From Liolophura sinensis (taxonomy: Eukaryota; Mollusca; Polyplacophora; Chitonida; Chitonidae), in contig NC_088305.1 in assembly GCF_032854445.1 (NCBI RefSeq), positions 17,903,717 to 17,967,716 of the forward strand: a DNA stretch of 64,000 nucleotides, read 5' to 3'. The notes under the pieces are model-generated. The model worked only from the letters and a program-made list of their open reading frames with translations, did not search any database and was not told where the DNA came from. A program made the translations under genes and the position numbers. How positions within the stretch are numbered: position 1 is the stretch's first letter; each line of letters begins with the position of its first letter. Below are positions 23,986 to 36,900 of this stretch, piece after piece.

Positions 23986-26900
23986 CTGAAGAAAAAGCGG
24001 TTCTTCAGTTATCAAGCTTCATAACTAACAGGGCAAACTTTTCCTCAGATGATGGCATATATAAGCATATTGGAAACGAATTGCTAAAACCAATAGCATA
24101 GGCCATTTGCTGCTGGAAAACGGTAACAAAGAACAATTGAGAACGACAGCAAGGGACAAATGAGAACGGCAGCAAAGAACAAATGAGAACGGCAGCAAAG
24201 AACAAATATCATCCCCCCATCCCTATCCCCACCCACCAGGCCACACACATGCATAAACACAACTGTCCGTTGTAATGAATCGAGTCTTCAGCAAATGAAT
24301 CAATGAATCAAAAAGGACTAGCTGAGCAGACAAAACACTGATATGAGTGAGCAGAGGAAAAACCTGATTATCACAGTATCCCCGTACTAAATGCTATAAA
24401 ACTACATAGCTGAAACGTGCAATTTTATGTTTATAAGCTAGTAAGGTCCACTTCTTGTTTTCATAGAACTCTCACGTTCAAAAAAAAGCTAACATTTTAT
24501 TCATTTCCTATACTGTTTTGGCGATTACTCTTAAATGTGGTAGTAACACACTGATCCATTACGGAATAAGGTGACATGTTCCATTTTGGCTACTTACTGA
24601 AATGGCAGTATGTCCCCGTTTTCTACAAAGGGTATCAACTCAGCCTTCGAACGAGGAGCATATTTAAAACCCTGCATACTTTCAAACGCTGCAACAACTA
24701 GGGCCTTCTGAAAACATCAGAGCAAACAGAGCTGTTCTGTTTATCCAACAAAAACGAAAACAAATTGTCTGTAGCCGACACTTCTTTGTTTTCAATGTGT
24801 GTTTAAGGGTTTGGCATTAATCTTGCCACGTTTTATTTACATTGCATAGTAGAAAATAACACGCTCCTAGAATTAGAATTCAAGCATCCGAACGTAAATA
24901 AATCGACGTAGGCATCGCTATAACGGTTGTTTTTGTTTTGGGTTGGGAGCGGGGGGGGGGGACTTTAGTAATATCCCCATGGAGTCTCGTACCAGGCCTG
25001 TTTGGATGTCGAAATATTCGCAACAGCAGTTCTGCATGACTGGAAGGTTATGCCTAAGACATAAAAGATGGTGTTCAACCCGGCAAGGTCTACGAACACC
25101 GATTTGACAGAAGAAGTACAAGACAGATTTGGTCGCCATCAAAAAAAATCGCAAAAATTTCTTCAGTTCGACATCAACCAAATGTTAAATGAATAAACAA
25201 AAAGCAGTGTTATTTGCAGCATTGTATTTAGTGTCATAGGGTTTTTCAGTAACACCAAAATGGTGACCGATAGAATATTGACTGATCAAATAGTGTTTAA
25301 CATCATATTCAAAAACGTTTCACTTATATGACGGCCTTTTAGGTCGATGCGTGAAGGGAACCAGGATACACCTGATAAGTCACCGACCTTTGCCAGGTAC
25401 CCGTCAAAACTCAAAGCCGCAGCCGCAACAGCGAAAGTTTGGTTTAAACACGCTCAAGGTGTCAGTGCTTCAACCATCAGGACAGATGCATAACCAATAT
25501 TTATACACCAGAATGAAAATCTTTGTTCAAAATCGTCTTTATGACGCTCACCTTTCTGATACCGTCTTTGCCTATATTCTTCACATGTGCTTTCAAAGTG
25601 TTGTGGATGTTGTACATCGGGATAAAGTCGAAGTCACTTAGGAACACATAATGTGTTGTTGAGTAGTTCAAAGCGACATTGCGCAAATAGTTGATGGGAT
25701 GAAAATACTGGAAACAAAATTAAGGAACATAAAATTAAGTGAAATGTTTTGAAAAATAGTTTTCACCTCGTTTAAATGGGATGCATGCGGCATGAAAATC
25801 AATAAACCGTCTGAAGAGATATACCAATGCGTATAAACGAGCTGAATTTGCACTATAAATGTCAGGCCTAACATGAACGTTTTCGTTATCTTTATACCAC
25901 CTGTCCTGTACTGTAATGAAATGTTATGTTTAAGGGCGGGAGGGGAGATTGGCTCATTGGCCTGGTCGTTTGCGTGCTAGGGCAGCACAATGACCCAGGA
26001 ACATCTTACCAGTGATATCGCTGTGAGTTCAATTCCATGGGCTCTGCCCGGTTACCAGTCCACCATAATGATAGACGTTGTCGAATAAGTGAACTATTAT
26101 TGAGTAAGGCGTAAAACTCAAATCAAAGAAACAGGTGAAGTAGAAAGAAAGACCGGAGTATAAAACTACACGAAATTTTCGGTAAATGAATATAATTCTG
26201 TGTATTTTAGGGTACAGTCCTTTTTGCTGCCAGCGACCATTTTTTTGGTGTACAGGTGCGTGCTAGGTATGAACATACTGGAAATTATATAAATGATGAG
26301 AAGGTGTGAGATTTAATGATGAAAGTTGGAAATTGTTGGCGAGGGGATGCAAGGTATCAGGTAGAAATGAGGCTGCCAGTGACGCCATCATGGCGTTGTT
26401 GGTTACCAATCCCAGCTGAAGGCAATACGAAGGTCCAGATTTGGACGGTCAAACTATTTTTATTTGACCGAGTTTTTATGGAAGCTTTCTCACACGGCTG
26501 GACAAGGTTGTTACCACTGGTCACGGAATGTTGGAACTGAGATACAGCATCAAACGTTAACATTGTCTTTTATGGAAAATTAATAGGGGTCTGAGGTCAG
26601 ATGGTGGGAACGGCACCAGACGTTTGTTAGGCGCCTCTGTGGCTTTCGTGGATGTGGCACTAATGGTTTCCCAATAGAGATTTCTTAATTTATGTGAATA
26701 ACGTATTTAACATGTGTAGAGTGTAGCCTTGCATCACTATAAGGTTGATATTCTGAGATCCCACTACGGTCGTTTTCTACGCTGCTGGCATACTTTTGTG
26801 TTTTTACTTTTTAATTTTAACCTGTTTTTGGTTTATTTCCGTACCTTACAAGAAACGAGTGTATTTTACCGTTGACATTTTACCTTGATTATTACAGACA

Positions 26901-29900
26901 AACCGCTTCGGTTAGATGGCTCTAGTGTCTGCCTCGAAGTCGGATCAACCGAGAACAAACTTGGGGCGACTCATAGCAACAGACTTTTGAAATTGTACTT
27001 GTTGGTGCCTCGCTTGGCGTTCATCACTGACAAGATAGAGCAAGGAAACAGGACTGGTTGTCCCGGTGTCAGTATAATGTGACCAGATGTTATATCTCCT
27101 GTCAGTAGCTGCAGCACTGTTGGTATGGACTCGACCAGCCACAAAAAGACACAGTATATGTACACTTATCTAATCACTCCTCCTTTTTAATATGACCGAC
27201 AAATTATTTACTACCTAAAACCTTAAGTATGCATACATGCAAATACAAACACTACAGGCCTGGCGATCCCGATGTTCTACTGAAATATATAGAGTATCAA
27301 ACGAAAGTAATTTGTTTTATGCTTCATTAGCAGTGATTGCTAATCCAGACGTTTCATTATAAATTGAGCACCAGTACATGTACGTCTGCAATACTTCAAT
27401 AGTTCTTGACCAGCTATATCACTAATAGCGACCAATCTACGAGTAAAACCTGGTACCATCAAGCTTCAAGGTAAGTGAGATTATACTGTGTGACAAACAC
27501 TGCCTACATTATGACCGGATGTTTAACCCTTCTGCACATATTATTGGACACGAAGCTCCTCCTACCTTGTCTTTGTACACTATATGGTACATGACATTGT
27601 CCCGGGCACGAAGTAAGGGAGACGACTCTATCAGCTCTTCCAACAACAGCACTTCCGCATCACTCAAGTATACGGCTAGACTAACTGGTCCGCTCCAGTG
27701 GATCAGCAATCTCTCCAGGTTTCCGAAGCGTTCTTGGCTAAACTGAGACACCAGCGTGATTTCACCAACACTGGCCGAGCTCGTATTCCCCAGGTAATTT
27801 ACATGAGTCCGGTACAAGTGTTTCTCTTCATTGTTATATTTTTCACAGTCCTCCATGTAAAAGTCCTGAACAGCCTAGGAAAAAACGAACAAAACTTGTG
27901 ATCACATGTATAACGGATTTTGGTGGTGGTGCTGGAAGGTGTCGGTGTTGATGGCCTGTACAAACCTTTTTTGATAGGGTCACTACTTCCGCTTCGGGGC
28001 CGTTTCGGGCGAGGTTTATGTTTTGTTTATATTTAGTTTTTTGTACATCTTCTTGATGAACATGCTTTGAACATGTAGACTTCTTAATCCTGAAAAGATA
28101 GGCGTTTTCAAAATATTTATGCCGGTGGTCCTGGAGTAAGATCTTCAGGAAAACATAGTGGAAAAGAGCGAGTGAGTGAATGAGTGCTTGGGGTTTAACG
28201 TCATGCTCAACAATTTTTCAGTCATATGACGACGTGGGAATCCTTAGGGTATATGTAGTGTACCTCCTTGTTGCAGGACGGATTTCTACTGCTCTTTTAT
28301 CTAGTGCTGCTTCACTGAGACGCCCTACCTAAGGCAAGTAAGTTGTCCCGCCCGAACCATCATACTGATACCAGTCGTTGCACTATCCGCTTCATGCTGA
28401 ACGCCAAGCGAGGAAGTTACAACTTCCTCTTTTTTAAAGACTTAGGTGTGACTCGACCCCGGATTGATCCTGGATCTACCAACTGTGCTATACTGGCCGG
28501 TTAATGGACAAGATGAATAGGCTTTGCAGATGTAGAAACCTTAATTCTGAAAATGATTTTTTTGCCCTCAAAATTACCCGGCTTTTCACTTTGTATTCGA
28601 ATTTAGAGTACATGTAGTCCCAGAGTAAGTTTTCATGTTTGCGTCAATCAGTCTTACAGAATGTTTTTCTTCACAAAACATTCGTTCAAGAAGCTGATAT
28701 CTTAAGATCGTTATCTTATTTTTTCTTCTAAATTATCAAGTTCTGGCTAGAGCCAATTTTTGTACATGTAACGCTAGACTTTATGAACATGCTTCGAAAA
28801 CGTGCACCATTTAAATATATGAAATGCAATATCCGGTCGACTTCGACTGCTATTTATAGTGAAGCTCACACTCACTCAAAACAAGTGTTTCGTTTCTAAG
28901 CACATGTCTGTTACAGTCTAGACGTTCGTCCTGTTGTAAAACTATATTTAGTAACCAAGGAGATGTGTATATTATAGTAAACACTGACAAAAATATAAAA
29001 GTATACAAAATAGTTTTTGAAAAACTAGAAAGCAATTCTAAACTGTAGCAGAAATGTGTTTGAAAACGAAACACTTATTTCTGGGATGTACTAATCCACA
29101 AAACTTTTGTCATAACTTTTGTTGTACAGAATATGACATATACGGTATAGATATTACGGGGTTCTCTCAGAAGATACACCCATAGGCGTTACAGGTGTTA
29201 AAAGTTGAAAAAATTCACCGCAGATATGGATTTACATATTTATACGTATAAAGAGAGGCAACAAGTGAGATGACCTGTCTTACTGATTGTTTGATGGAAT
29301 GATTGATTACAAAAGTTTATAATTTAGAGAGGATATTTTGATACTTTATATAGTAACTTGTCGAGCAAGAGAATACTGCAAATGTAAATATATATCAGTA
29401 ACCGATTCTCCTGAGCCACTCATAACTTCTAAAGTTGAACTTAAGACATGGTGCCTGGCCCAAAGGGTGAAAATCCCGCCGGCTGTGTATGAACTTATTT
29501 CTTGCTAGACAGGGGGGGCCTCCGTGGCTCAGTTGGTTAGCGCGCTAGCGCAGCGTTATGACCCAGGAGTCTCTCACCAATGCGGTCGCTGTGAGTTCCA
29601 GTCCAGCTCATGTTGGCTTCCTCTCCAGTTGTACGTGGGAAGGTGTTCCAGCAACCTGTTCCAGCGGATGGTCGTGGGTTTCCCCCGCGCTGTGGCCGAT
29701 TTCCACCCACCAAATGCTGGCCGCCGTCGTATTAGTGAAATATTCTTGAGTACGGCGTAAAACACCAATCAAATAAATAAATAAATAAATTTTGCTAGAC
29801 ATACCCAATTTCAAATCCTAGGATATGTGATAAAACCAGATTTCAAATCATGACTAGTGTAGAATTTGGCCCTTGTGTGATAGAAAACTCACCACGGGAC

Positions 29901-32900
29901 GAGCTGGCCTTGGAAAACACTGTCGAAGATGGTAACGAGCCCGATTTCCGTTGTACTCAAGTACTGTCATCAGCAATGTGTTCATGACGTCCACACTCAT
30001 CGCCCTTTGATTCAGATCGGAGTTCTGAAACAAAATCTAGTGGGTTGATTAAATAACCTACTTGCACTACATTTATATGGTCTGTCTGTCCACCAATGCA
30101 ATTCCCACTGTCTCAGCAAACTTGCTTTGTATTATGATCTTTCATCAGCAAATAATATAGCATGAATGTTTTCCAAGCACCTGTTTAAACTCAGTTTACA
30201 TGAAGTACAAGCGCTGTATGCACCTTTAGCCTCACGCAGGTGTAACTGATTGCCTACTTGTAGGATGTTGTGTCACAAATATATCTTGAAAATACTTAAG
30301 GGGATGCCTCTAAAAAGAGTCTGGCGCATATGCGCACAGAGTGGCTACTGTAAAGAAATAATGAGTGTGGAGCTATACAACCATGAAATAAAAATGCTAT
30401 GATTAATTTAAAATGAGTTACCTCTTTTCCAGGAATTGTAGATTGTCGATTTATGTCAGTGAAATCTCGCAATTCTGCCGGAGTTTGCCTAATTAGCGCC
30501 AGGTTCATGAGAAGAGCTTGTGAACTCTTCGGAAAATTGGCAAATGGGAAACAAAAAGAATATATCAGGCAAATAGGTATGAGTTGCGATTTAATCGACT
30601 CTGCAAAAAACAAAAGATACAAAGACTATAAGTCTCACTAGAATTCTTTGTGCTTCCGGTAACAGATGTACAGTCATTAAACATGCAGTGATATATATTT
30701 AGATTCATAAGGACCAGTAACTTTTACATCGTACCATCAAAAGCGCCCAAAAGCGTTATTAACACGTTCTTAAAGAGCGCCACTTTGGAACAACTATAAG
30801 CAGATATGGCGAATACTTAGGGGGGTGGGGCATGTAAACCTTGGTCCCTTTGTAGTGTTTTCTTCTTAGTTGTTAAATGTGACCTAAACACGGCATTTAT
30901 AAAAATTCTACACAAGTGGTGTCTTAAATATTGCAATTAACATCACGACATGCAGTGTTTTTTTCACACAACTCGGCTTAAGCCATTGTGATACGGGCAT
31001 GTAATTTGCTACTGTGTAAGCATTTACGTGAACAGTTGGAATAAAACCCTGACTACGGCAAACTGACAACAGGCCGGGTTTTGCCGGTTACGCCGGGAGA
31101 CAGCGAGATCAGAGCATCTATTAAATAAGCATTTAGGTGTTGGAATCCCGTTCACAGAAGTGTGGACCGTCAAGAGGAAATCTAAGTGCTAAAACCACAT
31201 TAAAGAAAAGCTCAAGACATTTCCTTCATCTCTCGCACTCTACTGTTGATGTGTAACCAACCCTAACATATTTGGAACAATACCTTCCAGTTACGTTGTC
31301 AAGCCATTTGAACCTAAATGCCGCCTAAGTATAAACAGATTTAACAATGGCTCCATGTGATACAGCAAAAACAAATCTTGATGATCAAGATAGGAAGTGT
31401 TCTTTTCCCAAAACACGCCAGGATTGGAATAAGGCACAACACAGATAGAAGCAGATTATGCTGACCTATTCTTTCATAAATAATTTGGCAAATATTCAAA
31501 CTTACTCTAAGTTCTCCATTTATCCTTGAAATCACTAAGTTGTCTTCCGAAGAAGCAAAAATCTGAAACATTCAAAAATTTTAATAGGTGTCAATGTAAA
31601 AGTCAGTCCGTTATGCTCAAAGAGCACATATACATTGTAGATGAGAAAACTGAAGCACTAATTAAAAAGAGGGATGGTAGTTATTTTAAAATGGTACTAG
31701 AACTCTTGCTGGTTGTTTTCAGTTTACTTGTGCACCACGGGTATACGTAAGCCGTTGGGTGAAAAGAGCTATTGCTTATTTGTAATTCAATTTGACGAAA
31801 AATGACTGCAACAGATCCAAATGACGGCATAACTCTGAGAACAATTGGTGATAATATCCTCACCTGGGTTTTCCCAAAATTCCGGAATTGTTGCCAAATG
31901 TCATATATGTCAGAGAAGACTACATGATGAGGCTGTAGCACGATAGCCTGTGTGAGAAAACAACAGGAATCAGGTGTATATGATAAACCATAGAACACAC
32001 CTGTTGTCGTCCGGCGATAAAACGCGTTTAATAGGAGATGTAAGGCTTACACGTATCGTAGTCCTAACGTTATAACTTAATCTATAATATTTTCAATTTT
32101 ACACCGCGCAAATATTAAGTCGGATTGTGGAATAAGGAAACAGTCGGGTATTCTATCCAAATATCTTTTGCTATTCAGTAATGTATGTGCTGTGAACTGC
32201 ACAGTGCTGTGAATCACTCGGTCCTGTGAATTACACAGTGTTGTGAATCACACAGTGTTGTGAATCACACAGTATTGAATCAGAATCCCATTGTACTGTG
32301 CAACAGCCAGTCTAGGACAACTGCACACCGCGTTTGCCATATTCGAAAGTATACAGTCCTCGTTGAGGCATATACCTTATAGCGCTTGAACCAATCTCTA
32401 CGCTCGTTTTCAACCATTGTCACCAACGTACAAGTTTGACCTGGAGCCCGTTTGACGTTCTGCGTGACACAGGTAGGCATAATTAAGACTCATCACTGAT
32501 TCGCAATGTTGACAGTTTAGAAGAAGAAAATGGATGTGTATTAGAAGAAAGGTTCACACAGAGTTGTTGTGTTTTCTGACATCGCTTCTTGCCTTATCAG
32601 CATGGGCCTCAATGATCTTGGCCTTGTTTCAGATTTCTGTACAATATTTTCTAAAGGTGACAGTGAAGTTAAGCGAGTGTAGACGGCGGCGCAAGCGCAA
32701 GAACCTTTCTACACAGTATTGATATATCTGTATTATTTCACTTTTTTTTTTTTAAATATGAGTTTCTAAAAATGTATTTTTAACACAACATAGGAAACGA
32801 GGTATAACCACGATAGGTTATTAATTGTGCACTAATTACGTCGCTGTACAGCAGTACGGTAACTACCTTTTCGACCTGATCAGGTAGCTGTGTATGGAGC

Positions 32901-33855
32901 TCCATGTTCTCGGGGATGCAGCTGTCTTCTTGCGGACTAGACCACGGCTGTTTAATGAATGGCGTTAGTTATTTAGGAGAGGATATGATAGAACAGTGTA
33001 CGACAGGGCAGAATAGGACAGAACAGCGTGGGATAGGATAGTGTAGGACAGGACATGATATGGGGTAGAACAGAAAGGTTAGGTTCAGTTATATCTACAG
33101 TCGTTTGTGCCAAAAAGGTTTCAAAACTTCTTAAATTTTACCACCAGTATGTTTCTAAAATAATAAACACTTCTATTAGTTTATGCAGATCTGCCACTCA
33201 GTTAATCGGCCAAAGTCAATTCATCACATTTTTAAGATGGTGAGTCAGTCGTTCACATTATTGATTTTTTTCTTCTAACAATTTATAATAAATAGTCCTA
33301 CCTCTTGGGACCAGAATATAAACTGCCAGAAAACTGAAACAAAAGAAAAAAAATCAAATTAACCTGTGGGAATAACCGAGATATATATGTATTTGATTGG
33401 AATTCTACGCCGTACTCAAGAATATTTTACTCATAGGACGGTGGCCAGCATTATGGTCGGAAGAAATCAAACAGAGCCTGGGAGAAACCTCCGCAGGTTT
33501 CTGACAGACGTTTCGGGAGAGGAAGCCAGCATGAGCTGGACTTGAACTCACAGCGACCGCATTAGTGACAGGCTCTTGGGGAAGGAGAATCAAGGAGAAT
33601 TAAAGGAGAATCCCCGTACACACAAACACTACTATCGTGAGCGCAGTGTGAGTTTTGTTACCGCGATTCAAGGCGAATCCTCGTATACACATACACACAC
33701 ACACGAAGACCCGCACACACAAACACACGCACAGTACTATCGCGAGCGCGCTGTGTGTTTGGATACAGCAATTCAAGGGGAATGCTTATACAAAGACACG
33801 CTGCTATAGTGAGCGCAGTGTGAGTTTCGCTACAGCTATTCAAGGGGAATCCCCG

Positions 33856-33934
<79 letters not shown>

Positions 33935-33943
33935 GCACGCAGG

Positions 33944-33990
<47 letters not shown>

Positions 33991-36900
33991 CTGCACACAT
34001 ACGCACACTACTATCGTGAGCGGGGTGTGTGTTTCGCTACAGTGATTCATGGGGAATCCTGATACAAAGACACAATACTATCGTGAGCGCATTGTGGGTT
34101 TCGCTACAGCTATTCCAGGGGAATCCCCTCAAACCCATGTTCCCCATGTCCACGTTATTGAGAATTGCCAAGTCCCACAATTACAGTAGGCAATTGCTCA
34201 TGCTTAGATAGGGACAAAGAACGCATTTAACCTGATGTAAAATTGGACTGCACACGTCTTTAGTCAAAATACTCTCGTCCAATGTCTACAAAAATCGAAA
34301 CTTACCATCGGGTAGGTCCCAAGACCTCAACAGGTTATCCATAATTTTCCTTGCTGCATCATCTGTCATCAAATATAGAGTCACGGGTCTACTTCTGAAC
34401 TTCAAAATACTTTTGACAAGAATTGACGTCCTCTTCGCACCTTCTTGGTCGATACACAGAATACAGATATGGACCATCTAAAAATGAGACAATGAAAAAT
34501 ATAAAAAAAAATATGAGTCTGAACGTTAGCGAGTCACCTTAACAGAAAATTATAATGCATGTTTCCTGATGCAAAACTATTAATTTGATGTGAATAAACA
34601 CTCTTAAATTAAGATTTAATGCAAAATAAGAAAGGTTTACGGCGCATGGGTCTACTGAACTTAGAAATGGTAAAAAAGCTACCAATGGGCTCGCCTGTAA
34701 ATAGCTCAATATATGAAGTACTGAAATCGTGAATTTGGTAATTTATAGCAATTAATATAAACACAGAGAATCAGTTATGGAACCCTCCCCGTTTGTGGCA
34801 TTGTGCTTTATATTCATGTAAAGCTTGCGGTCAGTACATGGTTTATTTTCTTTTAGATACAAACCCACACATTTTGTTTAATTTAAATTCTGCTGCACAA
34901 TACACGAAGTCAGCAAATTGTTAATTTACGGCATTTATTAAGTACACACCGAATCGAATTTATTAAGTACACACCGAATCAACTATGGAATATCCCCCTA
35001 GTGCTATTGTACTCTATATATGTGCAGAGCCTGACCTCAATAAAGCAGTACCTTTTAAGATACCACCTCTAACATTTTGTTTAACATTGCTTGCCCTGGT
35101 ATTGGACGCCGACGCTGCCGGTACGACCTAAGCTAAAAATGCACTGATATACCGAAAACATCTGTTAATTGTTGGTAAACTGGGCATGCATCACCTACAT
35201 TCACAAATTTATTGTCACATACTGCCCATCCCAAAATTCAGAAAATACATCCAACCTTAAAGAGCTTGAGTAAACATGACGTCACACTGTTCTGACTGAT
35301 GTCAAAATCAAGTTTCACCAAAACCCCCAATTTTTTGTTAATGTTGTTTAAGTTACTTTGAATACTTGTCTTGCACTGAAAATAGACAATAACCAGGTGC
35401 TGTCGTATATTTAAAGCCCACCATACACCTCCAATGAGTCGAAGCGGCAATAATTTCAGGAGCCTCTCGACTTCATGGGGGTTTCAACGAGACAAGATGG
35501 AGGTGTGAATTTGCGGACATCTTACAGTTCAATTTGTAGTTTCAACTTTGCAGTTTTTGACTCTGGAAAATCACGTTTCACTTTGTCTTGCCTAAACCTG
35601 CGTGAACTCGCGAGAATTGTGATAAGGGACAACTCCATATTCAAGAATTAAAAGAATAATAAAAAGGTTTACACAAATACATAAACTAGAAAAAAACTAA
35701 GGTGAGTGAGTACAACGACGGTGTTTACACATACCTCGCATTTGGTGTCAGGCGGTGGTGTCTGTACAAGCCGTGACCTTTACAACAAATATCGAAGAAG
35801 AAATATTACTTTTCTCTTTTTGTTTTACCCTCAGCAGCTGTGACGTTCACACAAGGGAATCAAGCACTAAAACTGGATTATTATTGCAGTGTATAAAAGC
35901 AAAATGCTGAAGTCTGGTAAAGATTTATTTATTTGGTGTTTATTCCGCACTCAAGATGGCGGCCAGAATTACGAATGGGGGTGGGCGATGAGGGTGGAGG
36001 GGGTAGGAAACCGGGCATCTTCCCACTTAGGACAGGAGAGGATGCCAGTATAATTGGACTTGAACTCACAGCGATCGCACTGGCGAGAGCCTAGCGGCTC
36101 ATTGGACTGCCCACGCACATCAGCCGCTAGATCACGGTGGGCCTCAGCTGCTACAGAGCTACATAAACTAGCACTTCTTCTTCACAGTACATCCGCAGAG
36201 TGCCTATGTATTCGTCAACTTACCTAACGACTGAAAACTCCGGTACAAACTCCAAGTTTTCTGAAAGAAATAAATGGACCACAATATTAATTTATCAAAC
36301 AGCGTTCATGCGACCGGACATTGTGCCGATTGTCATGCATGACTGATTCGATATACACACATATACAGAATTATCACATGGAAAGCTAAAATTGTGTTGT
36401 TGTTGACACGCGTGTGTAAGCACACGGCTGAGTGTTGGCGTATATGTTTTTCTTATATGTTTGTAAACAGTGGTCATTTGTATGAAAACATTATCGATTT
36501 ATGAAAAGAAGAAAATATGCCGGAGACAAATATAGGATTCATCAGGATTACTAGCTATCTAGGCCTATGGCAAACAATAAAAGCACATTTAAAACATTAA
36601 TCTCTTAATTTTAACGGAAAGTCTGTTGTCTGAGTGATGCTAGAATATATTCTGTTATTATACCGTGTCATCTTCAACACAATATCCTGTTAGTCTATGT
36701 GATAATAAAAGTGTCAAAAAACAAACGCAGATGTGTCGCCTTCAACACAATACCCTGTTAGTCTATGTGATAGTAAAAAGTGTCAAAAAACAAGCGCAGG
36801 TGTGTCATCTTCAACACAATATCCTGTTAGTCTATGTGATGGTAAAGGTGTCAAAAAACAACGCAGATGTGAGGTTTTGCAAAAAATATATCTCCTTTTA

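Noticed and set aside
26885-27142. Open frames on both strands preceded by an acceptor-like site
   Set aside because: The sequence is a family D SINE also found at 28165-28510.
33655-34062. Long open frames rich in Thr-His or Cys-Val
   Set aside because: They are translations of a CA/GT microsatellite.
36664-36880. Regular repeats resembling a CRISPR array
   Set aside because: The 69-bp units are contiguous without unique spacers, and the genome is eukaryotic.
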